Assembly: GCA_016929635.1 (NCBI GenBank)
Contig: JAFGIL010000029.1
Location: forward strand, 1-35,677
DNA from: Endomicrobiales bacterium
GTDB lineage: Bacteria > Elusimicrobiota > Endomicrobiia > Endomicrobiales > JAFGIL01
Direction of reading: 5' to 3'
Length of the DNA stretch: 35,677 nucleotides
Every line of letters starts with the position of its first letter. Position 1 is the stretch's first letter. Shown piece after piece: positions 15,792 through 22,501 of this stretch. Both the position numbers and the translations under genes were made by a program. A model generated the notes under the pieces. The model had not been told where the DNA came from. It saw nothing but the letters and a program-made list of their open reading frames with translations, and ran no database searches.

Positions 15792-17612
15792 GTGAAAATT
15801 GCGGTATCAAGCGGTAAAGGCGGCACGGGAAAAACTTTCGTATCCACGAATTTGGCCAGGACGTTGTCGGGTATGGGCAATAATGTAAGATATCTGGATT
15901 GCGACGTGGAAGAACCGAACGGGCATCTTTTTTTAAAGCCTGTAATAGAAAAAGAGGAAGACGTTGCAATCTTGTTTCCGGTCGGAGTGGATGAAAATAA
16001 ATGTACGAAATGCAGGAAATGCGCAGATGTATGTAAATATAATGCCATAGCAGCATTGGGCGATAATATACTTTATTTTTCGCAGTTGTGCCATGTTTGC
16101 GGCGCATGCAAGATTGTATGCCCGGTTGATGCTGTAGTTGAAGAAGAAAGAAAAATAGGATTGATGAAACACGGAAAAAGCGGCAATATTGATTTTCATT
16201 ACGGGCTTCTTAATACCGGTGAAGGCAGCATGACTGTGAGGATGATAAACAAAGTAAAAGAATACATCGGTGACGGTATTAATATCCTTGACTCAGCTCC
16301 GGGCACCTCTTGCCCTGTGGTAGCAACCGTAAAAGATGCGGATTTATGCGTTTTCGTTACAGATCCGACGCCTTTCGGGGTAAATGATTTAAAGCTTGCC
16401 GTAGATATGGCCCGTGAACTCGGGCAGGAACCTGCGGTTATAGTTAACAGGGCGGATTATCATAATAATGAATTAAAAGATTATTGCAGAGAGGCAGAGC
16501 TGGAAATAATAGGAGAGATTCCGGATGACAGAAAAATTGCAGAGGTATATTCGGTGGGCGACCTTACAGTAGACAGGTTGCCGGAGTATAAGAAAGTATT
16601 TGAAGAATTGGCAGGGAAAATACTCAACCTGGCCAAAAATAAGAAACCTGTCAGGAAAAAGAAGGAGCATCTGGTTAACAAGATTAAGGGAAATACAGAG
16701 ACAAGTAAAAAGCAGGCAGTTCCCGAAAAAAGGCCGAAAGAGATAGTGATTATAAGCGGCAAAGGAGGGACAGGAAAAACTTCCATTTGCGCATCTTTTG
16801 CTGCTTTATCTAAAAATATAATTATTTCTGACTGTGATGTGGATGCAGCTGACCTTCATTTAATCCTGAAACCTCAGGTGAAAGAAAAAGGTGATTTTAG
16901 CGGGGGCCAAAAAGCAGAAATTGTCCAAGATAGATGTGTGAGCTGTGGTGATTGTCAGAGAGCATGCCAGTTTAATGCAATTTATCAGCAGGGCGGGTTG
17001 TATAAAGTAGACCCGATAGCTTGTGAAGGTTGCGGCGTTTGTGATCTGGTATGCCCCAACAATGCAGTTGCTATGCATGATGTAATAAATGGCCAGTGGT
17101 TTGTATCCGATACCCGGTTCGGTCCCATGAGCCACGCTAAGCTTGGAATAGCGGAAGAAAATTCGGGGAAGCTTGTATCTCTTGTGAGGGCAAAAATGGC
17201 GCAGTTAGCAGACGATTCGGCCAGTAATCAGGGCCTGATTGACGGCTCTCCGGGCACTGGTTGCCCTGTCATATCATCTCTTGTGGGTTCAAGATATGCG
17301 GTCATAGTTACAGAGCCCACAGTGTCGGGGGTCCATGATATGGAGCGTATACTAAATGTCACCAGGCATTTTAATATTCCTTCCGGTGTTATAGTAAACA
17401 AAGCAGACTTGAACAATGCCAAGACAGAGGAAATAAAGAAAATACTGGATGAAAAGAAAGTTGAATTACTTGGTTCTATTTTGTATGATAAAGCTGTAAC
17501 ACAGGCGCAGTTGAAAGGTATTTCTGTTGTTGAATATAAGAAGTGCCGGGCAACCGAACAGATAGAAACAATCTGGAAGAAAATAGAAGATAAATTAAAT
17601 TCTATTAAATAA
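15792..17612 (+). CDS. Tandem MinD-type ATPase fusion with two inserted ferredoxin domains
   Basis: 606-residue protein made of two homologous halves that are usually two adjacent genes (COG1149 type). Half 1 has Walker A SGKGGTGKT (residues 7-15), an inserted 2[4Fe-4S] unit (CTKCRKCADVC and CHVCGACKIVCP) and SAPGTSCPV. After a Lys-rich linker (about 285-315), half 2 repeats the plan: SGKGGTGKT (322-330), CVSCGDCQRAC, CEGCGVCDLVCP and GSPGTGCPV. The start is a GTG at 15792 after GAGGGC. Such ATPases act with NifX-like and Mrp proteins, found here at 18598, 19041 and 6577. Fe-S or metal-cofactor transfer is the likely role; the fusion fixes the pair as a pseudo-dimer. Confidence 0.92.
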   Translation: MKIAVSSGKGGTGKTFVSTNLARTLSGMGNNVRYLDCDVEEPNGHLFLKPVIEKEEDVAILFPVGVDENKCTKCRKCADVCKYNAIAALGDNILYFSQLCHVCGACKIVCPVDAVVEEERKIGLMKHGKSGNIDFHYGLLNTGEGSMTVRMINKVKEYIGDGINILDSAPGTSCPVVATVKDADLCVFVTDPTPFGVNDLKLAVDMARELGQEPAVIVNRADYHNNELKDYCREAELEIIGEIPDDRKIAEVYSVGDLTVDRLPEYKKVFEELAGKILNLAKNKKPVRKKKEHLVNKIKGNTETSKKQAVPEKRPKEIVIISGKGGTGKTSICASFAALSKNIIISDCDVDAADLHLILKPQVKEKGDFSGGQKAEIVQDRCVSCGDCQRACQFNAIYQQGGLYKVDPIACEGCGVCDLVCPNNAVAMHDVINGQWFVSDTRFGPMSHAKLGIAEENSGKLVSLVRAKMAQLADDSASNQGLIDGSPGTGCPVISSLVGSRYAVIVTEPTVSGVHDMERILNVTRHFNIPSGVIVNKADLNNAKTEEIKKILDEKKVELLGSILYDKAVTQAQLKGISVVEYKKCRATEQIETIWKKIEDKLNSIK

Positions 17613-17651
17613 CGTGATAAAATATCTCAAGATTTATATGCCTTGCATAGA

Positions 17652-18581
17652 ATGAGAGAACAGGTTATGGGTTATAAATTAAAATGGAGTGAATACGTAT
17701 TACTCGCGGTGATTTTTGCCGTTATCTATTCATGGATTCTGGTAGATCAGTTTGTTTTGCCGGAATATATGAGACCTTTTGCCTTCTTTATGATAGCTCT
17801 AGTATCATTAATATTTTTCTTTTTTATTGTGAAACCTGAACAACAGAATTCTCTTGCCGGATTCTTGAGTATTGTCTTGGGTAGCGTTGCAGGAGTGACC
17901 ATCATACTACAGCATATGATTGTTAAATTTGACGTTTCATATAAGGCTTTTATCATATTGGCCGGAGCTGTCGTTACGCCGTTTATTGCAGGTGGGGTAT
18001 ATTCTGTATACAAAATACTTTTGCCTTACGGAGGCAAGGTATGCCCGTGGTGGCATGCATATACATTTGATAATAAACTCAGGCTTCTGGTTCAAAATCC
18101 CGAAAAGATAGTCGGACCTTATATCAAACAGGGCGACACAGTAGCTGACATAGGCTGCGGTTTAGGCTTTTTTTCAATCGCAATGGCAAACATGGTTGGG
18201 CAAGAAGGTAAAGTTATAGCTGTTGACTTGCAGGAAAAGATGCTTGAAGGCCTTTACAGGCGCGCTGTTAAGTCTAACGTCGAAAATAGGATAGAGATAC
18301 ACAGGTGCAGCCAGAACTCTCTTGATTTAAGCATTAACCAGGAAGTTGATTTTGTGCTTGCAAGCTACTCGGTTCATGAGGTTCCTGATAAAAGGAAGCT
18401 TTTTGAAGAAGTATCGAAAATCTTAAAAACCGGCGGGAAGTTTCTTGTCTCAGAGCCTCTGGGGCATGTTTCAAAAAAAGATTTAGATGAATATGTTGAG
18501 TTTGCGAGGGAGTTTAATCTAAAATCCCTGGAAGCGGTTAAGGTATTTTATTCAAAGACATTATTATTTGAAAAAAACTAA
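17652..18581 (+). CDS. Membrane-anchored SAM-dependent methyltransferase
   Basis: The N-terminal about 125 residues contain four hydrophobic helices, for example YVLLAVIFAVIYSWILV and SLAGFLSIVLGSVAGVTIIL. They are followed by a class I methyltransferase domain with motif I VADIGCGLGFFSIAMA, VIAVDLQEKML and FLVSEPLGHV. Both halves are in one open frame, so this is a true fusion. The start is uncertain: ATGs at 17652 and 17667 and a TTG at 17643 are in frame, none with a strong ribosome site. It lies between the MinD fusion and the NifX-like genes. The substrate may be a lipid or quinone-like compound, inferred from the membrane anchor. Confidence 0.82.
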   Translation: MREQVMGYKLKWSEYVLLAVIFAVIYSWILVDQFVLPEYMRPFAFFMIALVSLIFFFFIVKPEQQNSLAGFLSIVLGSVAGVTIILQHMIVKFDVSYKAFIILAGAVVTPFIAGGVYSVYKILLPYGGKVCPWWHAYTFDNKLRLLVQNPEKIVGPYIKQGDTVADIGCGLGFFSIAMANMVGQEGKVIAVDLQEKMLEGLYRRAVKSNVENRIEIHRCSQNSLDLSINQEVDFVLASYSVHEVPDKRKLFEEVSKILKTGGKFLVSEPLGHVSKKDLDEYVEFAREFNLKSLEAVKVFYSKTLLFEKN

Positions 18582-18597
18582 AAAGGAGGTATTTGAA

Positions 18598-18978
18598 ATG
18601 AAGGTGGCTATTTCAACTGATGGTGCGTTTGTATCCGAGCATTTTGGTCGTTGTCCGTCATTTACTTTACTGGAGATAAACGGCAAAAACATCGTAAACA
18701 AGGAAGTTATTGATAATCCAGGACATCATCCAGGATTTTTGCCTGAGTTTTTGCACAAAAGAGGAGTGGAACACATTATTGCAGGAGGTATGGGGCAGCG
18801 TGCATTAGTGTTATTTGAGCAAAACGGTATAAAGCCGATTTTAGGTATTTCTGGAAAAATAGACGAGGTCATTAAACAGCTTTTGGAAGGTACGCTCAAA
18901 GGAGGCGAAAGCCTGTGCAACCCCGGGGCAGGAAAGGGCTACGGTGTGGAAAAAACGGAATGTGATCATTCCGAATAG
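18598..18978 (+). CDS. NifX/NifB-C-terminal-like (dinitrogenase FeMo-cofactor family) protein
   Basis: RNase-H-like-fold metal-cluster carrier domain, with MKVAISTDG, SEHFGRCPSFTLLEI, HIIAGGMGQRALVLF and a Gly-rich end containing NPGAG. The ATG at 18598 is chosen because AAAAGGAGG lies 9 bases upstream; an upstream in-frame start at 18568 would sit in the previous gene. The same domain is found in the ORP protein, which binds a Mo-Cu cluster, and in NifX/NafY. Without nif structural genes here, it indicates general metal-cluster handling and not nitrogen fixation. Confidence 0.9.
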   Translation: MKVAISTDGAFVSEHFGRCPSFTLLEINGKNIVNKEVIDNPGHHPGFLPEFLHKRGVEHIIAGGMGQRALVLFEQNGIKPILGISGKIDEVIKQLLEGTLKGGESLCNPGAGKGYGVEKTECDHSE

Positions 18979-19040
18979 AATTACGGTTTCAAGCAAAGAT
19001 TTGTGTCAGAAAGGATCTGAAGTAAAGGAGGTACAGAAAG

Positions 19041-19406
19041 ATGAAAATTTGTATTACGTCACAGGGAAAGGATTTGGATTCACAGGTTGATCCCAGATTT
19101 GGAAGGTGTTCCTATTTTATAATCGTTGATACGGACACTATGGAGTTTGAGGCTGTTGATAATTCTGCAGTAAATGCGGCCGGAGGTGCAGGAATAAAAT
19201 CAGGACAGCTTATTGCTGAAAAAGGGGCAAAGGCAGTATTAACCGGCAATTGCGGGCCCAATGCGTTTCAGACGCTTAATGCGGCAAAGATTGACGTAAT
19301 TACCGGAGTGTCCGGAACTATTAAGGAAGCCGTAAATAAGTTTAAGTCCGGAGAACTTAAGCCTGATAAGTCTGCAAGCGTAGACAGCCATTTTGGCATG
19401 AAATAA
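19041..19406 (+). CDS. Second NifX-like metal-cluster carrier protein
   Basis: 121-residue paralogue of the gene before it, with MKICITSQGKDLDSQVDPRF then GRCSYFIIVDT, the AVLTGNCGPNAFQTL loop and ITGVSGTIKEAVNKF. This VDPRFGRC-type sequence is typical of the group near DUF5320 and Mrp genes. AAAGGAGGTA lies 8 bases before the ATG. Two such proteins with a double MinD-ferredoxin ATPase suggest a delivery system for an Fe-S or heterometal cluster. Confidence 0.92.
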   Translation: MKICITSQGKDLDSQVDPRFGRCSYFIIVDTDTMEFEAVDNSAVNAAGGAGIKSGQLIAEKGAKAVLTGNCGPNAFQTLNAAKIDVITGVSGTIKEAVNKFKSGELKPDKSASVDSHFGMK

Positions 19407-19424
19407 ATATTTTTGGATTATATA

Positions 19425-19730
19425 ATGTCTATAAACAAAAAAGTAAAAAAAGCTTTGGAAGTTCTCGAATTGACCCCAGGCGCAAGTATGGCAAAAATAA
19501 AAAAGTCATTTCGCAGCCTGGCTATGAAATACCATCCCGATAAGTGTTGTGAAAAAGACAGGGAGTATTGTAAAGAGAAATTTGTAGAGATTATTAAAGC
19601 AAGAGAATACCTTGAATGTTATTATACCGGGAATTATAAATATATTGATGAAAAGAAACAGAAGAAAAAAGTAGAAGAATATAAATACTACGTAGAACAT
19701 TTTAAAAGGTTCTATGAGGGTTTCTGGTAA
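19425..19730 (+). CDS. Short J-domain protein
   Basis: About 100 residues, mostly a J-domain with the HPD motif in KYHPDKC and helices II/III (KIKKSFRSLAMK and FVEIIKAREYLE). No Gly/Phe region, zinc finger or C-terminal DnaJ domain is present, so it is a specialised Hsp70 co-chaperone, perhaps like HscB in Fe-S transfer, though it lacks the HscB C-terminal domain. Two cysteine clusters (KCCEKDREYC) are unusual. The ATG at 19425 is preferred over a TTG at 19413. Confidence 0.85.
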   Translation: MSINKKVKKALEVLELTPGASMAKIKKSFRSLAMKYHPDKCCEKDREYCKEKFVEIIKAREYLECYYTGNYKYIDEKKQKKKVEEYKYYVEHFKRFYEGFW

Positions 19731-19732
19731 GG

Positions 19733-20398
19733 ATGGATATAAATACAAACGGAATTAATACAAAAAAAGGTGATGTGAACGTTTTTGACAGGTATTCTGA
19801 AAGATACGACAGGTGGTTTGAGCGAAACAGGTTGGCTTTCCTTTCGGAATTAAAAGCTTTAAAGAAAGTTGTGCCTAAAGCAGGTGATGGCCTGGAAGTA
19901 GGCGTTGGCACGGGCAAGTTTGCAGAATCACTTGGAATCAAGGCCGGCATAGATCCCTCAAAAAGAATGCTTGCCATTGCCCGTAAAAGGGGGATAGAAA
20001 TATATGAAGGTTATGGCGAATCGCTTCCTTTTAAAGACGAATCATTTGATTACCTGCTATTAGTAGTAACAATTTGTTTTGTAAAAGATGCAGATAAGGT
20101 GATAAATGAAGCAAACAGGGTGTTAAAGCCGAAGGGAAAGGTAATAATCGGCATAATAGACGCAAACTCCTTTTTAGGAAAGTATTACAGACAAAGAAAA
20201 GACAGCCCGTTTTACAAGAATGCAAAGTTCTATTCCCCCCGGGAAGTAATAAAACTTATAGGCAAGTATGGATTCAGAAGAATAAAAACCTACCAAACGC
20301 TATTTAAAATTCCTGAAACATTAAAAGCTGTGGATGCGGTGAAAACCGGTTTCGGCAGGGGCAGTTTTGTGGTAATCAGCGGAGCAAAAACGGTTTAG
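19733..20398 (+). CDS. Class I SAM-dependent methyltransferase
   Basis: 221 residues with motif I GLEVGVGTGKFAESLG, the ribose region AGIDPSKRML and SLPFKDESFDYLLLVVTI, then VLKPKGKVIIGIID. The closing YSPREVIKLIGKYGF segment is typical of the Methyltransf_11/UbiE-like group. It starts 2 bases after the J-domain stop, at an ATG. Substrate unknown. It is the last gene of the long plus-strand run; a new promoter follows. Confidence 0.86.
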   Translation: MDINTNGINTKKGDVNVFDRYSERYDRWFERNRLAFLSELKALKKVVPKAGDGLEVGVGTGKFAESLGIKAGIDPSKRMLAIARKRGIEIYEGYGESLPFKDESFDYLLLVVTICFVKDADKVINEANRVLKPKGKVIIGIIDANSFLGKYYRQRKDSPFYKNAKFYSPREVIKLIGKYGFRRIKTYQTLFKIPETLKAVDAVKTGFGRGSFVVISGAKTV

Positions 20399-20426
20399 TA
20401 TTAAAGCCCTGAATTAATGAAACGGA

Positions 20427-20455
20427 TTGAATTAAATAGTATTTTTTAGTATAAT
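20427..20455 (+). promoter_or_regulatory. Sigma70-type promoter upstream of tRNA-Ala
   Basis: TTGAAT (20427-20432) and a perfect TATAAT (20450-20455) are 17 bases apart. The predicted start near 20462 gives a leader of about 110 bases before the tRNA. It probably also feeds yjbQ and the arg genes if the T-run behind the tRNA is leaky. Confidence 0.72.
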
Positions 20456-20535
20456 ATCACTTCGAATGTTTCTCTGTTTTGGGGTTAGGGCTTCTGCCCA
20501 TTTAAAAAAACAGATTAAATCAAAGTTAGTTTGTA

Positions 20536-20561
20536 TTTTGGAATTTGTAATTTGGAATTTA
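20536..20561 (+). repeat. AT-rich intergenic mini-repeat (GGAATTTG type)
   Basis: TTTTGGAATTTG and TTTGGAATTT occur in tandem just before the tRNA gene. The same words return, in both orientations, in the intergenic region 27542-27663 and more loosely near 35586-35632, so this appears to be a dispersed, non-coding repeat family. Confidence 0.6.
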
Positions 20562-20570
20562 GTAATGTAT

Positions 20571-20643
20571 GGGGCTGTAGCTCAGTCGGGAGAGCGCTTC
20601 CTCGGCAAGGAAGAGGTCGTCGGTTCAATTCCGATCAGCTCCA
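20571..20643 (+). tRNA. tRNA-Ala, anticodon GGC
   Basis: A complete cloverleaf folds. The acceptor stem is GGGGCTG/CAGCTCC with discriminator A. The D arm is GCTC/GAGC with an 8-base loop containing GG. The anticodon stem is CTTCC/GGAAG with loop TCGGCAA, giving anticodon GGC. The variable loop is AGGTC, and the T arm is GTCGG/CCGAT with loop TTCAATT. The 3' CCA is not encoded, and six Ts (20645-20650) follow directly, likely the terminator. Position 33 is C where U is nearly universal. The G3-U70 pair, the classical alanine identity element, is present and supports the assignment. Confidence 0.93.
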
Positions 20644-20667
20644 CTTTTTTAGAAGTATAGAGCAAAG

Positions 20668-20728
20668 AGTAGAGAGTAGAGAGAACAAAAAGGATATTTT
20701 TAATTCTTGTTACTTTCTACTCTCTACT
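20668..20728 (+). repeat. Inverted repeat between tRNA-Ala and yjbQ
   Basis: AGTAGAGAGTAGA (20668-20680) and TCTACTCTCTACT (20716-20728) are perfectly complementary 13-base arms, with inner AACAA/TTGTT pairing (20684-20688 and 20707-20711). The direct repeat CTTGTTAC (20706-20713, 20727-20734) surrounds the right arm. It would form a hairpin in the yjbQ leader, and looks like a small repetitive palindromic element. Confidence 0.7.
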
Positions 20729-20749
20729 TGTTACTTGTTGGAAAAAGAT

Positions 20750-21166
20750 ATGGTTTATACCAAGGAATTATCGTTCCATACAAATGGTTATTGCGATATA
20801 ATTGACATAACTGAAGATGTTTCGGAAATCGTTGGTAAAAGCGGGATAACCGAAGGTTTGGTTACTGTCTCTATTCCCGGTTCAACGGCATCAGTAACAA
20901 CAATCGAATATGAATCAGGGGTAGTTAAGGATTTGCAGGAGGTTCTGGAAAAACTGGTACCTTCAGATAAGACTTATGCACACGACAGGAGATGGGGGGA
21001 CGGAAACGGATTTTCTCATGTGAGAGCATCCCTTCTGGGCCCGAACAAGAGTTTTGTCATAAAAGACGGAGAAATTCTGCTGGGAACGTGGCAGCAGATA
21101 ATACTGATTGATTTCGATAACAGGCCAAGGAATAGAACAGTTATTGTTCAGGTGCTGGGAGAATGA
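20750..21166 (+). CDS. YjbQ/UPF0047 family protein (secondary thiamine-phosphate synthase type)
   Basis: 138-residue protein of the UPF0047 family with IDITEDVSEIV, the GLVTVSIPGSTASVTTIEYE strand region, HDRRWGDGNGFSHVRASLLG and LGTWQQIILIDFDNRPR. E. coli YjbQ has weak thiamine-phosphate synthase activity, which is the source of the family name. The ATG at 20750 is the first start past the tRNA and inverted repeat; open frame further upstream runs through the tRNA and is not coding. Its TGA overlaps the ATG of the rsmD-type gene. Confidence 0.9.
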   Translation: MVYTKELSFHTNGYCDIIDITEDVSEIVGKSGITEGLVTVSIPGSTASVTTIEYESGVVKDLQEVLEKLVPSDKTYAHDRRWGDGNGFSHVRASLLGPNKSFVIKDGEILLGTWQQIILIDFDNRPRNRTVIVQVLGE

Positions 21167-21741
21167 CAGGAATAAGAATAATCGGCGGTTCTCTAAAAGG
21201 ACGAAGCGTTAAATCTTTTAAAAATGATTTTTCGATAAGGCCGATACTGGGAAGAATAAAAAAATCGCTTTTTGACATATTGCGCAACAAACTGGCTGGC
21301 TCCGTGTTTTTGGATTTATACGCCGGAACAGGAGCTGTTGGCATAGAAGCTTTATCCCGCGGAGCAAAAAGTGTGGTTTTCGTGGATTCCGATAAAAGAT
21401 GCATCAGGTTGATAAATGAAAACATAAATAAGCTGGGATTAACTGATTTAAGTTATGTGTGCCAAAGGGATGTTTTAAGCGGTTTGGGATGGCTAAAAGA
21501 AAAATTTGATATTATTTTTATGGGGCCTCCCTATAAGGATGATAAGAAAGAGCCTCTGTGTTTGACAGGGGTTACTTTAGGCTTAATAAGCGAAGCGAAG
21601 ATATTAAAAGAGGACGGCTGGATTATAGCGCAGCATCACAACAAAGAGAAATTAGCAGTTCCTGAAAACCTGAGCATTTTTAGAACGGAAAAGTACGGGG
21701 ATACATTAGTGGATTTTCTGAGTTATAAAAAGGTGACTTAA
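21163..21741 (+). CDS. rsmD: RsmD-type 16S rRNA (guanine966-N2)-methyltransferase with altered catalytic motif
   Basis: 192 residues with RIIGGSLKGRSVKS, the RPILGRIKKSLFDIL region (normally RPTxxRVRExLFN), SAM motif I FLDLYAGTGAVGIEALSRGA and FVDSDKRC. Motif IV is MGPPY where RsmD has (D/N)PPY; the first residue, which helps position the target amine, is Gly here (GGG codon at 21522-21524). The call rests on overall order and on the specific RIIGG and YAGTGAxGIEALSRG signatures. Activity is therefore uncertain. The ATG overlaps the yjbQ stop. Confidence 0.85.
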   Translation: MTGIRIIGGSLKGRSVKSFKNDFSIRPILGRIKKSLFDILRNKLAGSVFLDLYAGTGAVGIEALSRGAKSVVFVDSDKRCIRLINENINKLGLTDLSYVCQRDVLSGLGWLKEKFDIIFMGPPYKDDKKEPLCLTGVTLGLISEAKILKEDGWIIAQHHNKEKLAVPENLSIFRTEKYGDTLVDFLSYKKVT

Positions 21742-21743
21742 AG

Positions 21744-22499
21744 ATGAAGCCAATAAGTGTTATTAAACTGGGCGGAAGCCTGGGGCAGAACAGTAAAGCC
21801 CAGAAGAAATTCTTCAAGGAGCTATCTTTTATGGCCAGGAAAGAATCCATAGTGCTTGTTCACGGCGGGGGGCCTGAAGTAACAAAATGGCTCCAGAAAG
21901 TCGGATTAAAGAGCAGGTTTATCAATGGGTTAAGATATACAGATAAAAATGTTCTGGAAGTAGTGGAGATGATCCTCAGCGGAAAAGAGAACAAGAGAAT
22001 AGTGGCGGAATTAAGCAAGAAAAATGTAGCGGGCGTGGGTATTTCCGGCAAAGACGGAAAGACAGTTATTTGTAAGAGAATAAAGAAACTGGGTTTTGTG
22101 GGCGAACCTTATAAAACCAATGTTAAGTTGCTGAAATTACTTTTGCATTCGGGTTATCTGCCTGTTGTTTCTTCTCTGGGGGTTGATCCCAAGGGGCAGA
22201 CACTAAACGTTAATTCAGACTCCATGGCGCAGGCAATAGCCACAGGATTAAAAGCCAGGAAATTGATACTTCTAACAAACGTTCCCGGGGTTATGGGCAA
22301 AAACGGAAAGGTTATACATGCCATAAAAACAAAAGAAGTCCAGGTTCTGATAAAAAGTGGTGTGATAACGGGCGGAATGATTCCAAAGATAAAGGCGAGC
22401 GTAGATTCGATAAAAAAAGGAGTAAAAGAGGTAGTAATAGCTGACGGGCATTCGGGGATTAAAAAATTGCAAGGAACAAAAATCTATCACGGAGTATAA
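21744..22499 (+). CDS. argB: Acetylglutamate kinase
   Basis: Phosphorylates N-acetylglutamate in arginine synthesis (amino-acid kinase fold). IKLGGSLG at residues 6-13, VLVHGGGPEVTKWL, RFINGLRYTD, NVNSDSMAQAIA, LLTNVPGVM and VITGGMIPKI are all present. At 251 residues it is the short form without the N-terminal helix seen in arginine-inhibited hexameric enzymes, so feedback control by arginine may be absent (inference). First gene of an argBDGH cluster, 2 bases after the rsmD stop. Confidence 0.95.
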   Translation: MKPISVIKLGGSLGQNSKAQKKFFKELSFMARKESIVLVHGGGPEVTKWLQKVGLKSRFINGLRYTDKNVLEVVEMILSGKENKRIVAELSKKNVAGVGISGKDGKTVICKRIKKLGFVGEPYKTNVKLLKLLLHSGYLPVVSSLGVDPKGQTLNVNSDSMAQAIATGLKARKLILLTNVPGVMGKNGKVIHAIKTKEVQVLIKSGVITGGMIPKIKASVDSIKKGVKEVVIADGHSGIKKLQGTKIYHGV

Positions 22500-22501
22500 A
22501 A

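Noticed and set aside
18598-19406. Evidence for nitrogen fixation
   Set aside because: NifX-like domains alone are common in non-diazotrophs; no nifH, nifD or nifK is present.
20466-20749. Open frames that run through the tRNA and into yjbQ
   Set aside because: They overlap a complete tRNA and repeat DNA; yjbQ similarity begins only at the ATG at 20750.
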